Shown piece by piece: positions 1-11,682 of a stretch of DNA of 64,000 nucleotides. The DNA is from Sulfurimonas xiamenensis (GTDB lineage Bacteria > Campylobacterota > Campylobacteria > Campylobacterales > Sulfurimonadaceae): the NCBI RefSeq assembly GCF_009258045.1, contig NZ_CP041166.1:1-64000 (forward strand), in the 5' to 3' direction. The notes below the pieces were generated by a model. It saw only the letters and a list, made by a program, of their open reading frames with translations, did no database searches and had not been told where the DNA came from. How positions within the stretch are numbered: position 1 is the first letter of the stretch; the number at the start of each line of letters is the position of its first letter. A program made the translations under genes and the position numbers.

Positions 1-46
1 CATAACCCATTTTTCTTGTTCCAGGATCTATTCCTAAAATTGTCAT
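1..46 (-). CDS. ruvC: RuvC Holliday-junction endonuclease, N-terminal fragment (runs off window)
   Basis: Read on the minus strand from an ATG at 46, the sequence gives MTILGIDPGTRKMGY, the conserved RuvC N-terminus with the first catalytic Asp in GIDPGT. An AGGA ribosome site lies a few bases upstream. RuvC resolves Holliday junctions in recombination. Only 15 codons are in the window; the rest lies to the left. It is divergent from dnaA, and a ruvC-dnaA-dnaN order is familiar at Campylobacterota origins. Confidence 0.85.
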   Translation of the reverse strand, partial: MTILGIDPGTRKMGY

Positions 47-195
47 CTCTGTCCTATTTTTTATTATAATTTATATTATAGTGCAACTATTTTAATTTAT
101 TCACCTATTCACAAATTTACTATTCACATAATTTTAACTATATTTATGGAAATAATCGTTATTATTCACATATAAATAATTAAATAGGATTTTAT
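47..195. other. ruvC-dnaA intergenic region, probable part of oriC
   Basis: This AT-rich gap between divergent ruvC and dnaA holds four TTCAC cores in the same orientation, at 100-104, 108-112, 123-127 and 165-169. Most are in a TATTCAC context, which matches the core of DnaA boxes described for Campylobacterota. The stretch around 60-100 is almost pure A/T and could unwind. The AGGA at 186-189 is the dnaA ribosome site. That this is the working origin is an inference from the boxes and gene order. Confidence 0.65.
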
Positions 196-1509
196 GTGAA
201 TATAGGCCAAAAAATTTTACTTTTGTTAAAAGAAGAGATACCTGAAATAGAATACAATAGATATATTAAAAATCTTATTTATGATACAAAAAAATCAACA
301 AATGATATTGCTCTGTTTTATGCCCCTAACTCTTTAGTTTTAAACTGGATAAAAAGCAAATATAGCACAAAAATTAAACATCTTTTTGAGGTATATAATT
401 CTTCTAAAGTAAATGTGAAAATTTTGCTCAAAAATCAAATTGAAAATAAAAAAGCAGAAACAGAAATAAAAAAAGAACAAAAACAGCAACACTCTTTACT
501 TAATCCATCTCATACATTTGATAATTTTATGGTTGGAGGCTCTAATCAATTTGCATATGCTGCAGTAAAAAGTGTAAGTGAAAAACCAGGTATATTATAT
601 AACCCTCTTTTTATTCACGGTGGTGTAGGTTTAGGTAAAACTCACTTAATGCAAGCAGCAGGTAATGTTTTTAAAAATCAGGGAAAAATTGTTATATATA
701 CTACGGTTGAGCAGTTTTTAAATGATTTTATACGACATGTAAGAAATAAAACAATGGAGAGATTTCAAGAAAAATATCGTAAATGCGATGTTCTTTTAAT
801 TGATGATATTCAATTTTTAAGCAATAAAGAGGGTATTCAAGAGGAATTTTTTCATACTTTTGAAGCACTAAAAGGTGTAGGCAAGCAGATTATTTTAACA
901 GCTGATAAACATCCTAAAAAAATAGCCGGATTAGAAAAAAGGCTTCAAAGTCGTTTTGAACATGGTCTTGTTGCAGATATTCAACCGCCTGAACTAGAAA
1001 CTAAAATAGCTATTATTGAAAATAAGTGTAAAATAAATAAAGTTGTTCTTACAAAAGATATTATTAATTATATAGCAACTGTAATTGAGAGTAATGTTCG
1101 TGAAATTGAGGGCATTTTATCAAAATTACATGCCTATTCACAACTTATGCATGTAGATATTGATCTTCAATTTACAAAAAATGTTTTAAAAGATCAACTG
1201 CAAGAAAATCGTGCTAATCTCACTCTTGATATAATTACACAAAATGTAGCAAAAGATTTAAATATTAAACCAAGTGAAATCCGTTCAAAAGGTAGAAGTA
1301 AAAACTTAGTTTATGCTAGAAGAATTGCTATATACCTCTGTCGTGAACTCACACAAAATACAATGCCACAACTTGCTCAATACTTTGGAATGAAAGACCA
1401 TACAGCTATTAGTCATACTCTAAAAAAAATAAATGAACTAATTCAAAATGATGAAGATTTTAAAATAAAAATAGAAGAATTAACAAATAAAATTACATCT
1501 TCTTCTTAA
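196..1509 (+). CDS. dnaA: Chromosomal replication initiator DnaA
   Basis: This is the AAA+ ATPase that binds DnaA boxes, opens oriC and loads DnaB. The protein has 437 residues, a usual length. Domain I is about 1-80, followed by a polar Lys/Glu/Gln-rich linker at about 81-100. Walker A (GGVGLGKT) is at about 142-149 and Walker B (LLIDDIQF) at about 200. The domain IV signature DHTAISHTLKKI near the C-terminus reads DnaA boxes. The start is GTG at 196, seven bases after AGGA; an ATG two bases earlier is out of frame and runs straight into TGA. DnaA-box-like TTCAC repeats flank the gene on both sides, so origin activity and autoregulation may be linked. Confidence 0.97.
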   Translation: MNIGQKILLLLKEEIPEIEYNRYIKNLIYDTKKSTNDIALFYAPNSLVLNWIKSKYSTKIKHLFEVYNSSKVNVKILLKNQIENKKAETEIKKEQKQQHSLLNPSHTFDNFMVGGSNQFAYAAVKSVSEKPGILYNPLFIHGGVGLGKTHLMQAAGNVFKNQGKIVIYTTVEQFLNDFIRHVRNKTMERFQEKYRKCDVLLIDDIQFLSNKEGIQEEFFHTFEALKGVGKQIILTADKHPKKIAGLEKRLQSRFEHGLVADIQPPELETKIAIIENKCKINKVVLTKDIINYIATVIESNVREIEGILSKLHAYSQLMHVDIDLQFTKNVLKDQLQENRANLTLDIITQNVAKDLNIKPSEIRSKGRSKNLVYARRIAIYLCRELTQNTMPQLAQYFGMKDHTAISHTLKKINELIQNDEDFKIKIEELTNKITSSS

Positions 1510-1666
1510 AAAAAGATATAATTACTTAAGTGAATATATGTGAAAGAGATCGTATAGGTTCATCACATCTATACATCTCTTAAAATGGGAGTTAAAGAGT
1601 GATATTCACATTATCACTCCCTCCTACTACTAATACTATAATTTTATATAATAAATAGGAATTTAA
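1510..1666. promoter_or_regulatory. dnaA-dnaN intergenic region with DnaA-box-like sites and a hairpin
   Basis: The gap holds GTGAA (reverse TTCAC) at 1530-1534 and 1540-1544, and a forward TTCAC at 1605-1609. The last is the loop of a perfect 8-bp inverted repeat: GAGTGATA at 1597-1604 and TATCACTC at 1612-1619. No T-run follows, so an intrinsic terminator is unlikely. Putting a DnaA-box core in a hairpin loop suggests a regulatory or origin element (inference). The dnaN ribosome site AGGAA lies at the end. Confidence 0.5.
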
Positions 1667-2734
1667 ATGAAGATAACAGTACAAAAATCTATCATTGAAA
1701 ATATTTTGATTCATACACAACCATTTTTGGAAAAAAAAGATACTTCACAAATAACATCACATGTGTTATTAGACGCTTCTAACTCAAAATTAACTGTTAA
1801 AGCAACAGATTATGAAATAGGTTTGCTTGTATCTACTCCAAATATAAATATAATAGAAAATGGAAGTGTTACTGCTAATGGTAAAAAACTACTAGATATC
1901 ATTAGAATTTTAAAAGATGGAGATATTAATTTAGAAATTAAAAATGATATACTCTATATCTCTCAATCACACTCTAATTTTAAACTACCTACTTTTGCAT
2001 ACAATGAATTTCCAACATTTCCTCTTTATGAAGAAAAACCACGAATTTCAATTGATTCACACTCTCTTATAGAATCTTTAAAAAAAATAACTCCAGCAAT
2101 TGATACTAATAATCCTAAATTTGAATTAAATGGAGCATTAATCGATATAAAAGAAAACAATATTAATTTTGCTTCTACTGATACAAGAAGATTAGCAGTA
2201 GTTACTATAGAAAATCAAAATAATAATCAATTATCTATAATTATTCCAAAAAAAGCAATCATAGAAATACAAAAACTCTTCTTTGATAATATTGAGCTAT
2301 ATTATGATGATACAAATTTAATTATTAATTCTGACCAATATACTTTTTTTACAAAACTTATAAATGGAAAATTTCCCGAATATTCTAGAATTATTCCAAA
2401 AGAAACAGCACACAATTTAACTCTTCCAAAAGCTGTTATGATAGAAGCAATTAAACAAATTACAACTATTTCATCTAATGTTAAAATTACTTTTTTAAAT
2501 AATTCTATTATTTTTGAATCACTAAGTGATGACAATATAGAAGCAAAAACTGAAATTGATTATAAAACAGGTTTTTCATCTTCTTTCACAATTGCTATAA
2601 ACAGTAGATATCTTTTAGATTTTTTAAATAGTATAAATAGTTCAGAATTTGATATTGGACTAAATGAGAGTAATTTACCTTTTATTTTAAATGAAAATAA
2701 TTTTAAAACAGTTGTAATGCCAATAGTTATATAA
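1667..2734 (+). CDS. dnaN: DNA polymerase III beta sliding clamp
   Basis: DnaN forms the dimeric ring clamp that tethers DNA polymerase III and other partners to DNA. The 355-residue protein is the usual length and shows the three-fold clamp layout. It opens with MKITVQKSIIENIL, has the TGKK-like turn (TANGKK), the FELNGALID strand and DTRRLAVV in the middle domain, and ends in VVMPIVI, matching the family C-terminus (VMPMRL-like). AGGAA precedes the ATG. It follows dnaA by 157 bp, as is usual near origins. Codon use is strongly AT-biased, like dnaA. Confidence 0.96.
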   Translation: MKITVQKSIIENILIHTQPFLEKKDTSQITSHVLLDASNSKLTVKATDYEIGLLVSTPNINIIENGSVTANGKKLLDIIRILKDGDINLEIKNDILYISQSHSNFKLPTFAYNEFPTFPLYEEKPRISIDSHSLIESLKKITPAIDTNNPKFELNGALIDIKENNINFASTDTRRLAVVTIENQNNNQLSIIIPKKAIIEIQKLFFDNIELYYDDTNLIINSDQYTFFTKLINGKFPEYSRIIPKETAHNLTLPKAVMIEAIKQITTISSNVKITFLNNSIIFESLSDDNIEAKTEIDYKTGFSSSFTIAINSRYLLDFLNSINSSEFDIGLNESNLPFILNENNFKTVVMPIVI

Positions 2735-2854
2735 ATAAATTATTAATCATAAAAAATAATATAAAATCTTTTATATACTGCCTATAAAACTTACTTTTAG
2801 AATAAATTAGATAGAATGTTTTCAATTATGTCAAAAGTTATAGTGGAGAATTAA

Positions 2855-5195
<2,341 letters not shown>

Positions 5196-5208
5196 CGATA
5201 AATTTTAT

Positions 5209-6609
5209 ATGCTTCTTCCTGAAATAAAAGAGAGAGAGTATCGTTTTAAACTTGCACTTAGAATGGTGCTTCCTGTTTTTGCTCTCGTTTTTGCTCTTAT
5301 TTTTCATACATTTATTACAAGCAGTGAAACTTTAAATAACTCTTTTTATATTGAATCAATTTTAGTTTTAGTATTTAGTATTTATTTTATTTTCTACCTT
5401 ATTTATAAAGGTTTTGATACGAAAATAACTGACAATGTATCAAAAGCTTTTACAAGAGAGTATTTAAATATATATTTAAAAGAAGAGATAAAAAATTCTA
5501 AAGAGTATACGCTTTTACTTTTAAGTATTGATAATCTTTATGAAATTAATAAACGCTATGGATTAAATAACGGTGATAAAGTACTTTTTGAAACAGTAAA
5601 ATGGATAGGTGAATATTTAAAATCCAAAAATATAGTAAATTTTCCTATAGGACACATAAATAGTGGTAACTTCATTATAGGTCTTCATGGAGATAAAAAT
5701 AGATATAAAACAATTTTAGAATTAATATGTTTAAAAAGTGAAGAATTTAAAGTAAATGATATAGAAATTCAGATATCTGGTGCTATTAATGATATAACTT
5801 TTTCAAAAAATATTGATTATTTAATTGAAAATCTTCTTGAACTACAGAGTAGAAATAGAGATTATAAAACAGTTACAAACAGAGATGATGATATAAATCC
5901 AAATGAGTTAGAATCTGATATAATCAGTGCTATAGAGAGAAAAGATTTAGTAATTTTTACACAAGAAGTTTTTGAAAAAGATTTTATTATATTTAAAGAG
6001 TGTTTTATTAAATTAAGAACAGAAAATAAAAAGCTAATTCATCAAAAAAATTATCTAAAAATTTTAGATAAGTTGCGATTGATGAGAGAATATGATTTGA
6101 TTGCTTTAGAAAAAATAGTAGATATATGTAAAAAATCAAAAAATGAAAAATTTGCACTCACTGTCTCTGCTACTTCAATAAGAAATAATCATTTTTTGAC
6201 AAAAATAAAAGAAATTTTTCATAAAAATAAGTGTCTAAATGATAGAATATTACTTATTTTTAGTGAGAGTGAATATTATCCGTTTATAGATAAATTTAAT
6301 ACTATTTTGCAAGAGTTAAAAGATTTAGGAATTATTATAGTTATTGATAGATTTGGCTCTTTACATACAAGTTTTTTATATTTAAGAGATCTAAATATTG
6401 ATATAGTTAGATTTGACTCTTTTTATAGTAAAAAAATTGATGAAAAAAATTATAAAAATATTTTAAAAGGTTTTCATATTATGGCCCATGAAAAAGGGGT
6501 AAAAACCTGGATTAAAATGATAGAAAACAAGGCGCTTTATGCTTTAGCAGAAGAGCTTGAGATTGATTATCTGCAAGGCAGATATTTAGCACTCTTACAA
6601 GAGAATTAA
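5209..6609 (+). CDS. Membrane protein with degenerate GGDEF-like and EAL-like domains
   Basis: This 466-residue protein begins with two hydrophobic helices at about 15-38 and 47-66. The region at about 83-210 resembles a GGDEF fold (LLSIDNLYEINKRYGLNNGD), but the catalytic signature is replaced by HINSGNF. The region at about 230-466 resembles an EAL domain by its final strands (IIIVIDRFGS, DIVRFDS, DYLQGRYLA), yet lacks EAL and the acidic metal ligands. It is therefore probably a c-di-GMP receptor or scaffold, not an enzyme (inference). The start ATG lacks a strong ribosome site and lies just after the gyrB hairpin. It may be co-transcribed with queF, 14 bp downstream. Confidence 0.65.
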   Translation: MLLPEIKEREYRFKLALRMVLPVFALVFALIFHTFITSSETLNNSFYIESILVLVFSIYFIFYLIYKGFDTKITDNVSKAFTREYLNIYLKEEIKNSKEYTLLLLSIDNLYEINKRYGLNNGDKVLFETVKWIGEYLKSKNIVNFPIGHINSGNFIIGLHGDKNRYKTILELICLKSEEFKVNDIEIQISGAINDITFSKNIDYLIENLLELQSRNRDYKTVTNRDDDINPNELESDIISAIERKDLVIFTQEVFEKDFIIFKECFIKLRTENKKLIHQKNYLKILDKLRLMREYDLIALEKIVDICKKSKNEKFALTVSATSIRNNHFLTKIKEIFHKNKCLNDRILLIFSESEYYPFIDKFNTILQELKDLGIIIVIDRFGSLHTSFLYLRDLNIDIVRFDSFYSKKIDEKNYKNILKGFHIMAHEKGVKTWIKMIENKALYALAEELEIDYLQGRYLALLQEN

Positions 6610-6623
6610 AATAAGGAGCTTAT

Positions 6624-7001
6624 ATGAAATACGGTGAAAAAATTATTCAAGAGTTTGATGTAGAAAAAGATTTAGAGATTTGGCCAAATGAACATAAGAG
6701 AAATTATCTTATTAAAATGACACTTCCTGAATTTTCATGTCTATGTCCTAGAAGTGGTTATCCAGATTTTGCAACTATATATCTTGAGTATACGCCTGAT
6801 GAGTGGGTTGTTGAATTAAAAGCAATAAAACTCTATATAAATTCATTTAGAGATAGACATATCTCCCATGAAAATAGTGCAAATGAGATATATGAAGTTT
6901 TAGAAAGAAAACTTAAACCAAAATATATGAAGATAGTGGCTGATTATAATCCAAGAGGGAATGTTCACACTCTTATTGAGATTGACAGCTCAAAGCTTTA
7001 A
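6624..7001 (+). CDS. queF: NADPH-dependent preQ0 reductase QueF
   Basis: QueF reduces the nitrile of 7-cyano-7-deazaguanine to preQ1 in queuosine biosynthesis. The 125-residue protein is the short, YkvM-type form. The catalytic Cys is C41 in CPRSGYPDF, with the partner Asp at 48. The NADPH/substrate segment ELKAIKLYINSFRD and the HENSANEI motif follow. AAGGAG lies seven bases before the ATG. Its stop codon overlaps the stop of the convergent cca gene by 4 bp, so the two ends are interlocked. Confidence 0.94.
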   Translation: MKYGEKIIQEFDVEKDLEIWPNEHKRNYLIKMTLPEFSCLCPRSGYPDFATIYLEYTPDEWVVELKAIKLYINSFRDRHISHENSANEIYEVLERKLKPKYMKIVADYNPRGNVHTLIEIDSSKL

Positions 7002-8245
7002 TTTTTTTTAGAAAACTTTAAATAGTTTTTTAACCACTTTTTAGCATCTATATAGTTATTAAATTTACCATTCATTTGTGCTTCATAAGCAAGATGTAAA
7101 ATTTCTGAAAAAAGAGGTGATGGTTTAAGACCAAGTTCTAAAATATCTTTTCCCATTAGGATAGGAGGAAGTTTGTTATTTAATATATTTAACTTCTTAG
7201 CTCTTTTATAAATTTCTTCGCCTGCTTTGTATATTTTTGAATTGTTATAAGAAAAATATATTGAGCTGCTTAAAATAAGAAGTTCATTTATATTTACTTC
7301 AGTAGCGAGTTTATAAAGCATATAATTATTTATACCATCTTCGTAAATGGTGTCTATCTTCTTATGTTTATTGATTAATGTAGTAACTCTATTTAATATT
7401 TTTTTTTCATTAGTTAATTTAAATATAAAATTTTCTGCCTTTGTTTGTGTGAAGTTATAACAGAGTCCTGATAACATTAAAATCAAGTTTGTTTGTTTGT
7501 TTGTTGTCATCTGTTTTGCTATTTCATCAATAACAGATAAATTATTTGTATAAATATCACTCCCTAACTCTTTTAAAAGTTTAAAACCAATAGATGGTTT
7601 TTTTGAAAATAAAAGAAGTTTTTTTATCTCTTCAAATATTCTCTCTTTTGGCAGTTCATCAAGCATTTTTTTAGAAACCATTTTTTTACATCTATTGTAT
7701 AAATTTTTATCTATTTGAAGATCAAATCTTGTAGAAAATTGAACTGCTCTTAAAACTCTTAAAGGATCTTCACTAAAGCTATTTAAATCTACAGCTTTTA
7801 ATATTTTGTTTTTTAAATCATTTATTCCATTAAAAGGATCTAATATTTTTTTTTCTATAACATCAAAACCAATTGAGTTAATTGTAAAATCTCTTCTTGA
7901 TGTTGCCGTTTTAAAATCAATATTTGATTCTATTTTTATATCAAATCCACGATGTCCTGGTTTAATTTTATTGTCTTTTCTTGGAAAAGAGAAGTCTAAA
8001 TCATAATCTTGGTAATATAATTTGCAAACTCCAAAACTTTTACCGACAATATTAATATTTCCGAATTCTTTTAATATATTTTCTAATTCATTAAAAGATG
8101 AAATTCCATATATTTCAATATCTATATCTTTTGATTCTATATTTAATAAAAAATCTCTAATATAACCACCTACTATTATAGGTTTAATATTGTAATTATT
8201 TAATTTATTGAAAATAGTATTTAATTTTTCCGGATAATGAATCAT
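6998..8245 (-). CDS. cca: CCA tRNA nucleotidyltransferase / poly(A) polymerase family
   Basis: This enzyme adds or repairs the 3' CCA end of tRNAs, or one part of it if a split pair exists. The class II nucleotidyltransferase head shows IIVGGYIRDFLL with the paired glycines at 26-27, then the DxD metal site D40/D42 in KDIDIEIYG. RRDFTINSIGFDV and the neck motif EDPLRVLRAVQF follow, all hallmarks of the family. I place the start at the ATG at 8245, which follows TTTAGGATT; a GTG 24 bases upstream has no good ribosome site. Length is about 415 residues. Very low G+C and runs of Asn/Lys codons are typical of this region. Confidence 0.9.
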   Translation of the reverse strand: MIHYPEKLNTIFNKLNNYNIKPIIVGGYIRDFLLNIESKDIDIEIYGISSFNELENILKEFGNINIVGKSFGVCKLYYQDYDLDFSFPRKDNKIKPGHRGFDIKIESNIDFKTATSRRDFTINSIGFDVIEKKILDPFNGINDLKNKILKAVDLNSFSEDPLRVLRAVQFSTRFDLQIDKNLYNRCKKMVSKKMLDELPKERIFEEIKKLLLFSKKPSIGFKLLKELGSDIYTNNLSVIDEIAKQMTTNKQTNLILMLSGLCYNFTQTKAENFIFKLTNEKKILNRVTTLINKHKKIDTIYEDGINNYMLYKLATEVNINELLILSSSIYFSYNNSKIYKAGEEIYKRAKKLNILNNKLPPILMGKDILELGLKPSPLFSEILHLAYEAQMNGKFNNYIDAKKWLKNYLKFSKKN

Positions 8246-8325
8246 AATAATCCTAAAATTGAGTATCACTTTAGTTTTAAATATATTATAACACTACTTT
8301 TACATAGATATAACATTATTTTAGG

Positions 8326-8331
8326 TATAAT
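8326..8331 (+). promoter_or_regulatory. Probable -10 element of the typA promoter
   Basis: TATAAT in the context TTTAGGTATAATCGCG is a strong sigma70 -10 element with no obvious -35, as is common in Campylobacterota. It gives a leader of about 45 nt before typA. Confidence 0.65.
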
Positions 8332-8347
8332 CGCGAAAATTTTTATC

Positions 8348-8369
8348 TTGGTTATTTTTAAAAAACCAA
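8348..8369 (+). promoter_or_regulatory. Inverted repeat in the typA leader
   Basis: TTGGTT at 8348-8353 and AACCAA at 8364-8369 can pair across an A/T loop, only a few bases before the GAAGGAAG ribosome site. It could be a small leader hairpin that tunes typA translation; this is an inference from position alone. Confidence 0.35.
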
Positions 8370-8382
8370 AGAAGGAAGCCTT

Positions 8383-10185
8383 GTGCAAAAAATTAGAAAT
8401 ATTGCAGTAATTGCCCATGTTGACCATGGAAAAACAACACTGGTAGACGGACTTTTAGAACAATCAGGAACATATGGTGCTCATGAACATCATGATGAGC
8501 GTGCTATGGATAGTAATGATTTGGAAAAAGAGCGTGGTATTACGATTCTTTCAAAAAATACTGCAATCCGTTATAAAGATCATAAAATTAATATTATAGA
8601 TACTCCGGGTCACGCTGACTTTGGCGGTGAAGTTGAACGCGTTTTAAAAATGGTAGATGGTGTTTTGGTACTTGTTGACGCGTATGAGGGTGTTATGCCT
8701 CAAACAAAGTTTGTTGTTAAAAAAATGCTTGCACTTGGTAAAAAACCAATTGTTGTTATAAATAAAATTGACAAACCTTCAGCAGATCCTGATCGTGTTG
8801 TTGATGAGATGTTTGATCTTTTTGCTGATATGGGTGCAACTGATGATCAGCAAGATTTCCCAATTATTTATGCAGCAGCTCGTGATGGTATAGCTAAACT
8901 TGATATGAGTGAAGAAGACGGTGATTTTCAGTGTATTTTTGAAACTATTTTAGAACATGTTCCTGAGCCTGAAGGTGATAGAGAAAATCATACACAAGCA
9001 CAGGTTTTTACACTTGACTACGATAACTATGTCGGTAAAATAGGTATCTCTCGTATATTTAACGGTGTTATAAGAAAAGGTGACAATGTTATGCTTGCAA
9101 AAGCTGATGGCGAACTTGTAAAGGGCCGTATTACTAAACTTATAGGTTTTCACGGTTTAAATCGTATGGAAATTCAAGAAGCTGAAGCAGGTGATATTGT
9201 TGCATTTGCCGGTTTAGAGACCGTTGATGTAGGAGATACTGTATGTGATCCTGTAAATCCGATACCGCTTGATCCAATGCATATTGAAGAGCCGACTTTA
9301 ACAGTTGTATTTTCTGTAAATGATTCTCCGCTTGCAGGACAAGAGGGTAAACATGTAACTTCAAATAAACTAAAAGATCGTTTAGAAGCTGAAATGACTA
9401 CAAATGTTGCTATGAAACTTGAGGTTGTCGGTGAAGGTAAATTTAAAGTTTCAGGTCGTGGAGAGCTTCAAATAACAGTACTTGCTGAAAATATGCGTCG
9501 TGAAAATTTTGAGTTTGGTGTATCTCGTCCAGAAGTTATTGTTAAAGAGATTGAGGGTGTTAAGTGCGAACCTTTTGAACATCTTGTTATTGATGTTCCT
9601 GAAGAGTTTAGCGGCTCAGTTATTGAGCGTCTTGGAAAAAGAAAAGCTGAAATGAAATCTATGGTTCCTATGGGACAGGGATTTCAAAGAATTGAGTTCG
9701 AAATTCCGGCTCGCGCACTTATTGGATTCCGTGGTCAATTTTTAACAGATACAAAAGGAGAGGGTGTTATGAATCACTCTTTCTTGGAGTTTCGTCCATA
9801 CAGCGGCAGTGTTGAATCAAGAAGCTACGGTGCATTAATAAGTATGGAAAACGGTGAAACATTAGCATATTCACTATTTAACATTCAAGATCGTGGAGTT
9901 CTTTTTATAGGACCTCAAACTAAAGTTTATGAGGGAATGATTATCGGTGAACACTCTCGCTCAAATGATTTAGTGGTAAATCCTATCAAAGGAAAAGCTC
10001 AATCAAATGTCCGTTCAAGCGGCGCAGATGAAGCTATTAAACTTGTTCCCCCTCGTGACATGTCATTAGAGCGTGCTTTAGAGTGGATTGAAGATGATGA
10101 ACTTTTAGAAGTAACTCCTCAAAGTATTCGTATTCGTAAAAAATTCTTAACTGAAAACGAAAGAAAAAGACACTCTCGTAAGTAA
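8383..10185 (+). CDS. typA: Ribosome-associated GTPase TypA/BipA
   Basis: TypA is a translational GTPase related to EF-G and LepA that helps 50S assembly and growth under stress or cold. The 600-residue protein has G1 (AHVDHGKTT), G2 in the ERGITI region, G3 (DTPGHADF) and G4 (NKIDKP) in the first 200 residues. A beta-barrel domain 2 follows, then the BipA-specific C-terminal half including [15 protein letters not shown]. Translation starts at GTG 8383, preceded by GAAGGAAG. A strong intrinsic terminator lies just downstream, so the gene is probably monocistronic. Confidence 0.96.
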   Translation: MQKIRNIAVIAHVDHGKTTLVDGLLEQSGTYGAHEHHDERAMDSNDLEKERGITILSKNTAIRYKDHKINIIDTPGHADFGGEVERVLKMVDGVLVLVDAYEGVMPQTKFVVKKMLALGKKPIVVINKIDKPSADPDRVVDEMFDLFADMGATDDQQDFPIIYAAARDGIAKLDMSEEDGDFQCIFETILEHVPEPEGDRENHTQAQVFTLDYDNYVGKIGISRIFNGVIRKGDNVMLAKADGELVKGRITKLIGFHGLNRMEIQEAEAGDIVAFAGLETVDVGDTVCDPVNPIPLDPMHIEEPTLTVVFSVNDSPLAGQEGKHVTSNKLKDRLEAEMTTNVAMKLEVVGEGKFKVSGRGELQITVLAENMRRENFEFGVSRPEVIVKEIEGVKCEPFEHLVIDVPEEFSGSVIERLGKRKAEMKSMVPMGQGFQRIEFEIPARALIGFRGQFLTDTKGEGVMNHSFLEFRPYSGSVESRSYGALISMENGETLAYSLFNIQDRGVLFIGPQTKVYEGMIIGEHSRSNDLVVNPIKGKAQSNVRSSGADEAIKLVPPRDMSLERALEWIEDDELLEVTPQSIRIRKKFLTENERKRHSRK

Positions 10186-10193
10186 TTTACTAT

Positions 10194-10225
10194 TTTCACA
10201 CATGATAACATGTGTGAAATTTTTA
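10194..10225 (+). terminator. Intrinsic terminator of typA
   Basis: An 11-bp perfect stem, TTTCACACATG at 10194-10204 and CATGTGTGAAA at 10209-10219, has the tetraloop ATAA and is followed by a run of T residues. Confidence 0.9.
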
Positions 10226-10292
10226 TATATAATCTTAATTTTGCTATACTAATTCCAACAAATATCCATTTAAATATTAAAAAGGGCAAATT

Positions 10293-10556
10293 ATGGATGG
10301 ATCGTTATATATAATATCTTTAATTGTAGTTGTTTTACTCGCTTTTGTTTTTTACAGAAGTAACAGTTTTAAGTTGATGTTACTTGTTTTAGCAGTTGGT
10401 ATTTATATTATTTACGCACATAAAAGCGGGAATACACCGTCAAAAGTTAAAAATGAAATTATTGAGTCTATTGATAAATCAGCAAAAGATTTTAGTAAAT
10501 CCCGCGGTGTGGAAAAATATGATGAAGAGAAGATAAAAAAAGAGGTAGCAGATTAA
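10293..10556 (+). CDS. Small membrane protein of unknown function
   Basis: I do not recognise this 87-residue protein. It has two closely spaced hydrophobic segments at about 5-22 and 27-43, then a charged tail rich in Lys, Asp and Glu that ends EEKIKKEVAD. It is most likely anchored in the inner membrane with the tail in the cytoplasm. AAAAGGGC provides a ribosome site 7-8 bases before the ATG. A TATACT-like -10 sits about 45 bases upstream. It stands alone between the typA terminator and the convergent msrAB gene. Confidence 0.7.
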   Translation: MDGSLYIISLIVVVLLAFVFYRSNSFKLMLLVLAVGIYIIYAHKSGNTPSKVKNEIIESIDKSAKDFSKSRGVEKYDEEKIKKEVAD

Positions 10557-10573
10557 AATATTAGTTATTTAAT

Positions 10574-11500
10574 TTAAAATCTCTTTTTATATTCATGACA
10601 GTATGGTTTAGCTCTTTTTTTCTCATAATAATTTTGATGACTCTCATCTGCTGCATAAAATTCTGATTTATCCAATATCTTTGTAGCAACTTTGTATCCG
10701 TTTGCTTTAAGTTTTTTTATTAAATTTTGAATTATTTCTCTCTCTTTTTCATCTTTTACAAAAACAGCAGAAAGATATTGTTCTCCTATATCTGGGCCTT
10801 GACCATTTGTTTGTGTCGGATCATGAATTTCAAAAAATGTTTTAGCTATTTTTTCATAGGATATTTTATTTTTATCATAAACAACTTCAACAGTTTCAAG
10901 ATGCCCGGTATTTGAGCGCACAACCTCATAATAACTTGGATTTTTTATGTGTCCTCCCATAAAACCTGAAGTAACTTCTTTAACTCCCTCTAGTTTTTCC
11001 AGATGATATTCCACACCCCAAAAGCATCCGCCGGCAAAATAGGCATAGGAAAGATTTTCATCTTTAATATCTGTTTTTTTTGTAAGATTTAGCGATAGTG
11101 AATTTACACAGTGTCTTGTGTTTTTAGAAGTAAAACCTTCACCTTCAAAAACATGGCCCAAATGGGCACCACAATTAGCACATACTATCTCTACTCTTTT
11201 GCCGTCTTTATCAGGAACTCTTTTTATGGCACCTTCAATGGCATCATCAAAGCTTGGCCATCCAGAACCTGAATCAAACTTTGAACTTGAATCGTAAAGG
11301 GGAGCATCACAAAGTTTGCATGTGTATAGACCTTTTGATTTTTCATTTGTATATTTACCCGAAAATGGTCTCTCAGTGCCTTTATGCAGCAGTATATATT
11401 TTTCCTCTTCGCTGAGTTTTTCTATTTTATCACTCCAAGGTTTTAAATCAAATGCATTCATAGTTGTAATTAAAAGTATGAAAAGCGTAAAAAATTTCAT
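10574..11500 (-). CDS. msrAB: Secreted MsrB-MsrA fusion, peptide methionine sulfoxide reductase
   Basis: The 308-residue protein repairs both diastereomers of methionine sulfoxide. A signal peptide at 1-16 (MKFFTLFILLITTMNA) points to the periplasm. The MsrB domain, about 17-145, has two CxxC zinc pairs (CKLC, CANC), the GSGWPSF motif and the catalytic Cys in RHCVNS. The MsrA domain, about 150-308, has the catalytic GCFWG, the GHLETVEVVYD strand and the DESHQNYY motif. Domain order B-A is the reverse of the Neisseria PilB layout. GAGGAG precedes the start. It is convergent with the small membrane protein gene. Confidence 0.94.
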   Translation of the reverse strand: MKFFTLFILLITTMNAFDLKPWSDKIEKLSEEEKYILLHKGTERPFSGKYTNEKSKGLYTCKLCDAPLYDSSSKFDSGSGWPSFDDAIEGAIKRVPDKDGKRVEIVCANCGAHLGHVFEGEGFTSKNTRHCVNSLSLNLTKKTDIKDENLSYAYFAGGCFWGVEYHLEKLEGVKEVTSGFMGGHIKNPSYYEVVRSNTGHLETVEVVYDKNKISYEKIAKTFFEIHDPTQTNGQGPDIGEQYLSAVFVKDEKEREIIQNLIKKLKANGYKVATKILDKSEFYAADESHQNYYEKKRAKPYCHEYKKRF

Positions 11501-11652
11501 ACCCTGCTCCTCTTAGATAATATTTTTAAAATAATTATAAGTAAGATATATATATTTGAATATAGAATATTTTTATTAAAATAATTTATAAAGCATATTT
11601 AAAGATATGACAAAATTTTGACTTTTTTATAAAAACAAAATTTTCATAAAGA

Positions 11653-11658
11653 TATAAT
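11653..11658 (+). promoter_or_regulatory. Probable -10 element ahead of nrdB
   Basis: TATAAT in AAGATATAATATC lies about 25 bases before the nrdB start and its CGGAG ribosome site. It is the likely promoter for the nrdB-to-dgt gene run. Confidence 0.5.
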
Positions 11659-11682
11659 ATCATACTAATATTTTCGGAGTAA

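Noticed and set aside
2302-2535. 77-codon open frame antisense to dnaN
   Set aside because: Lies fully inside dnaN with no ribosome site or recognisable product; a by-product of AT-rich coding sequence.
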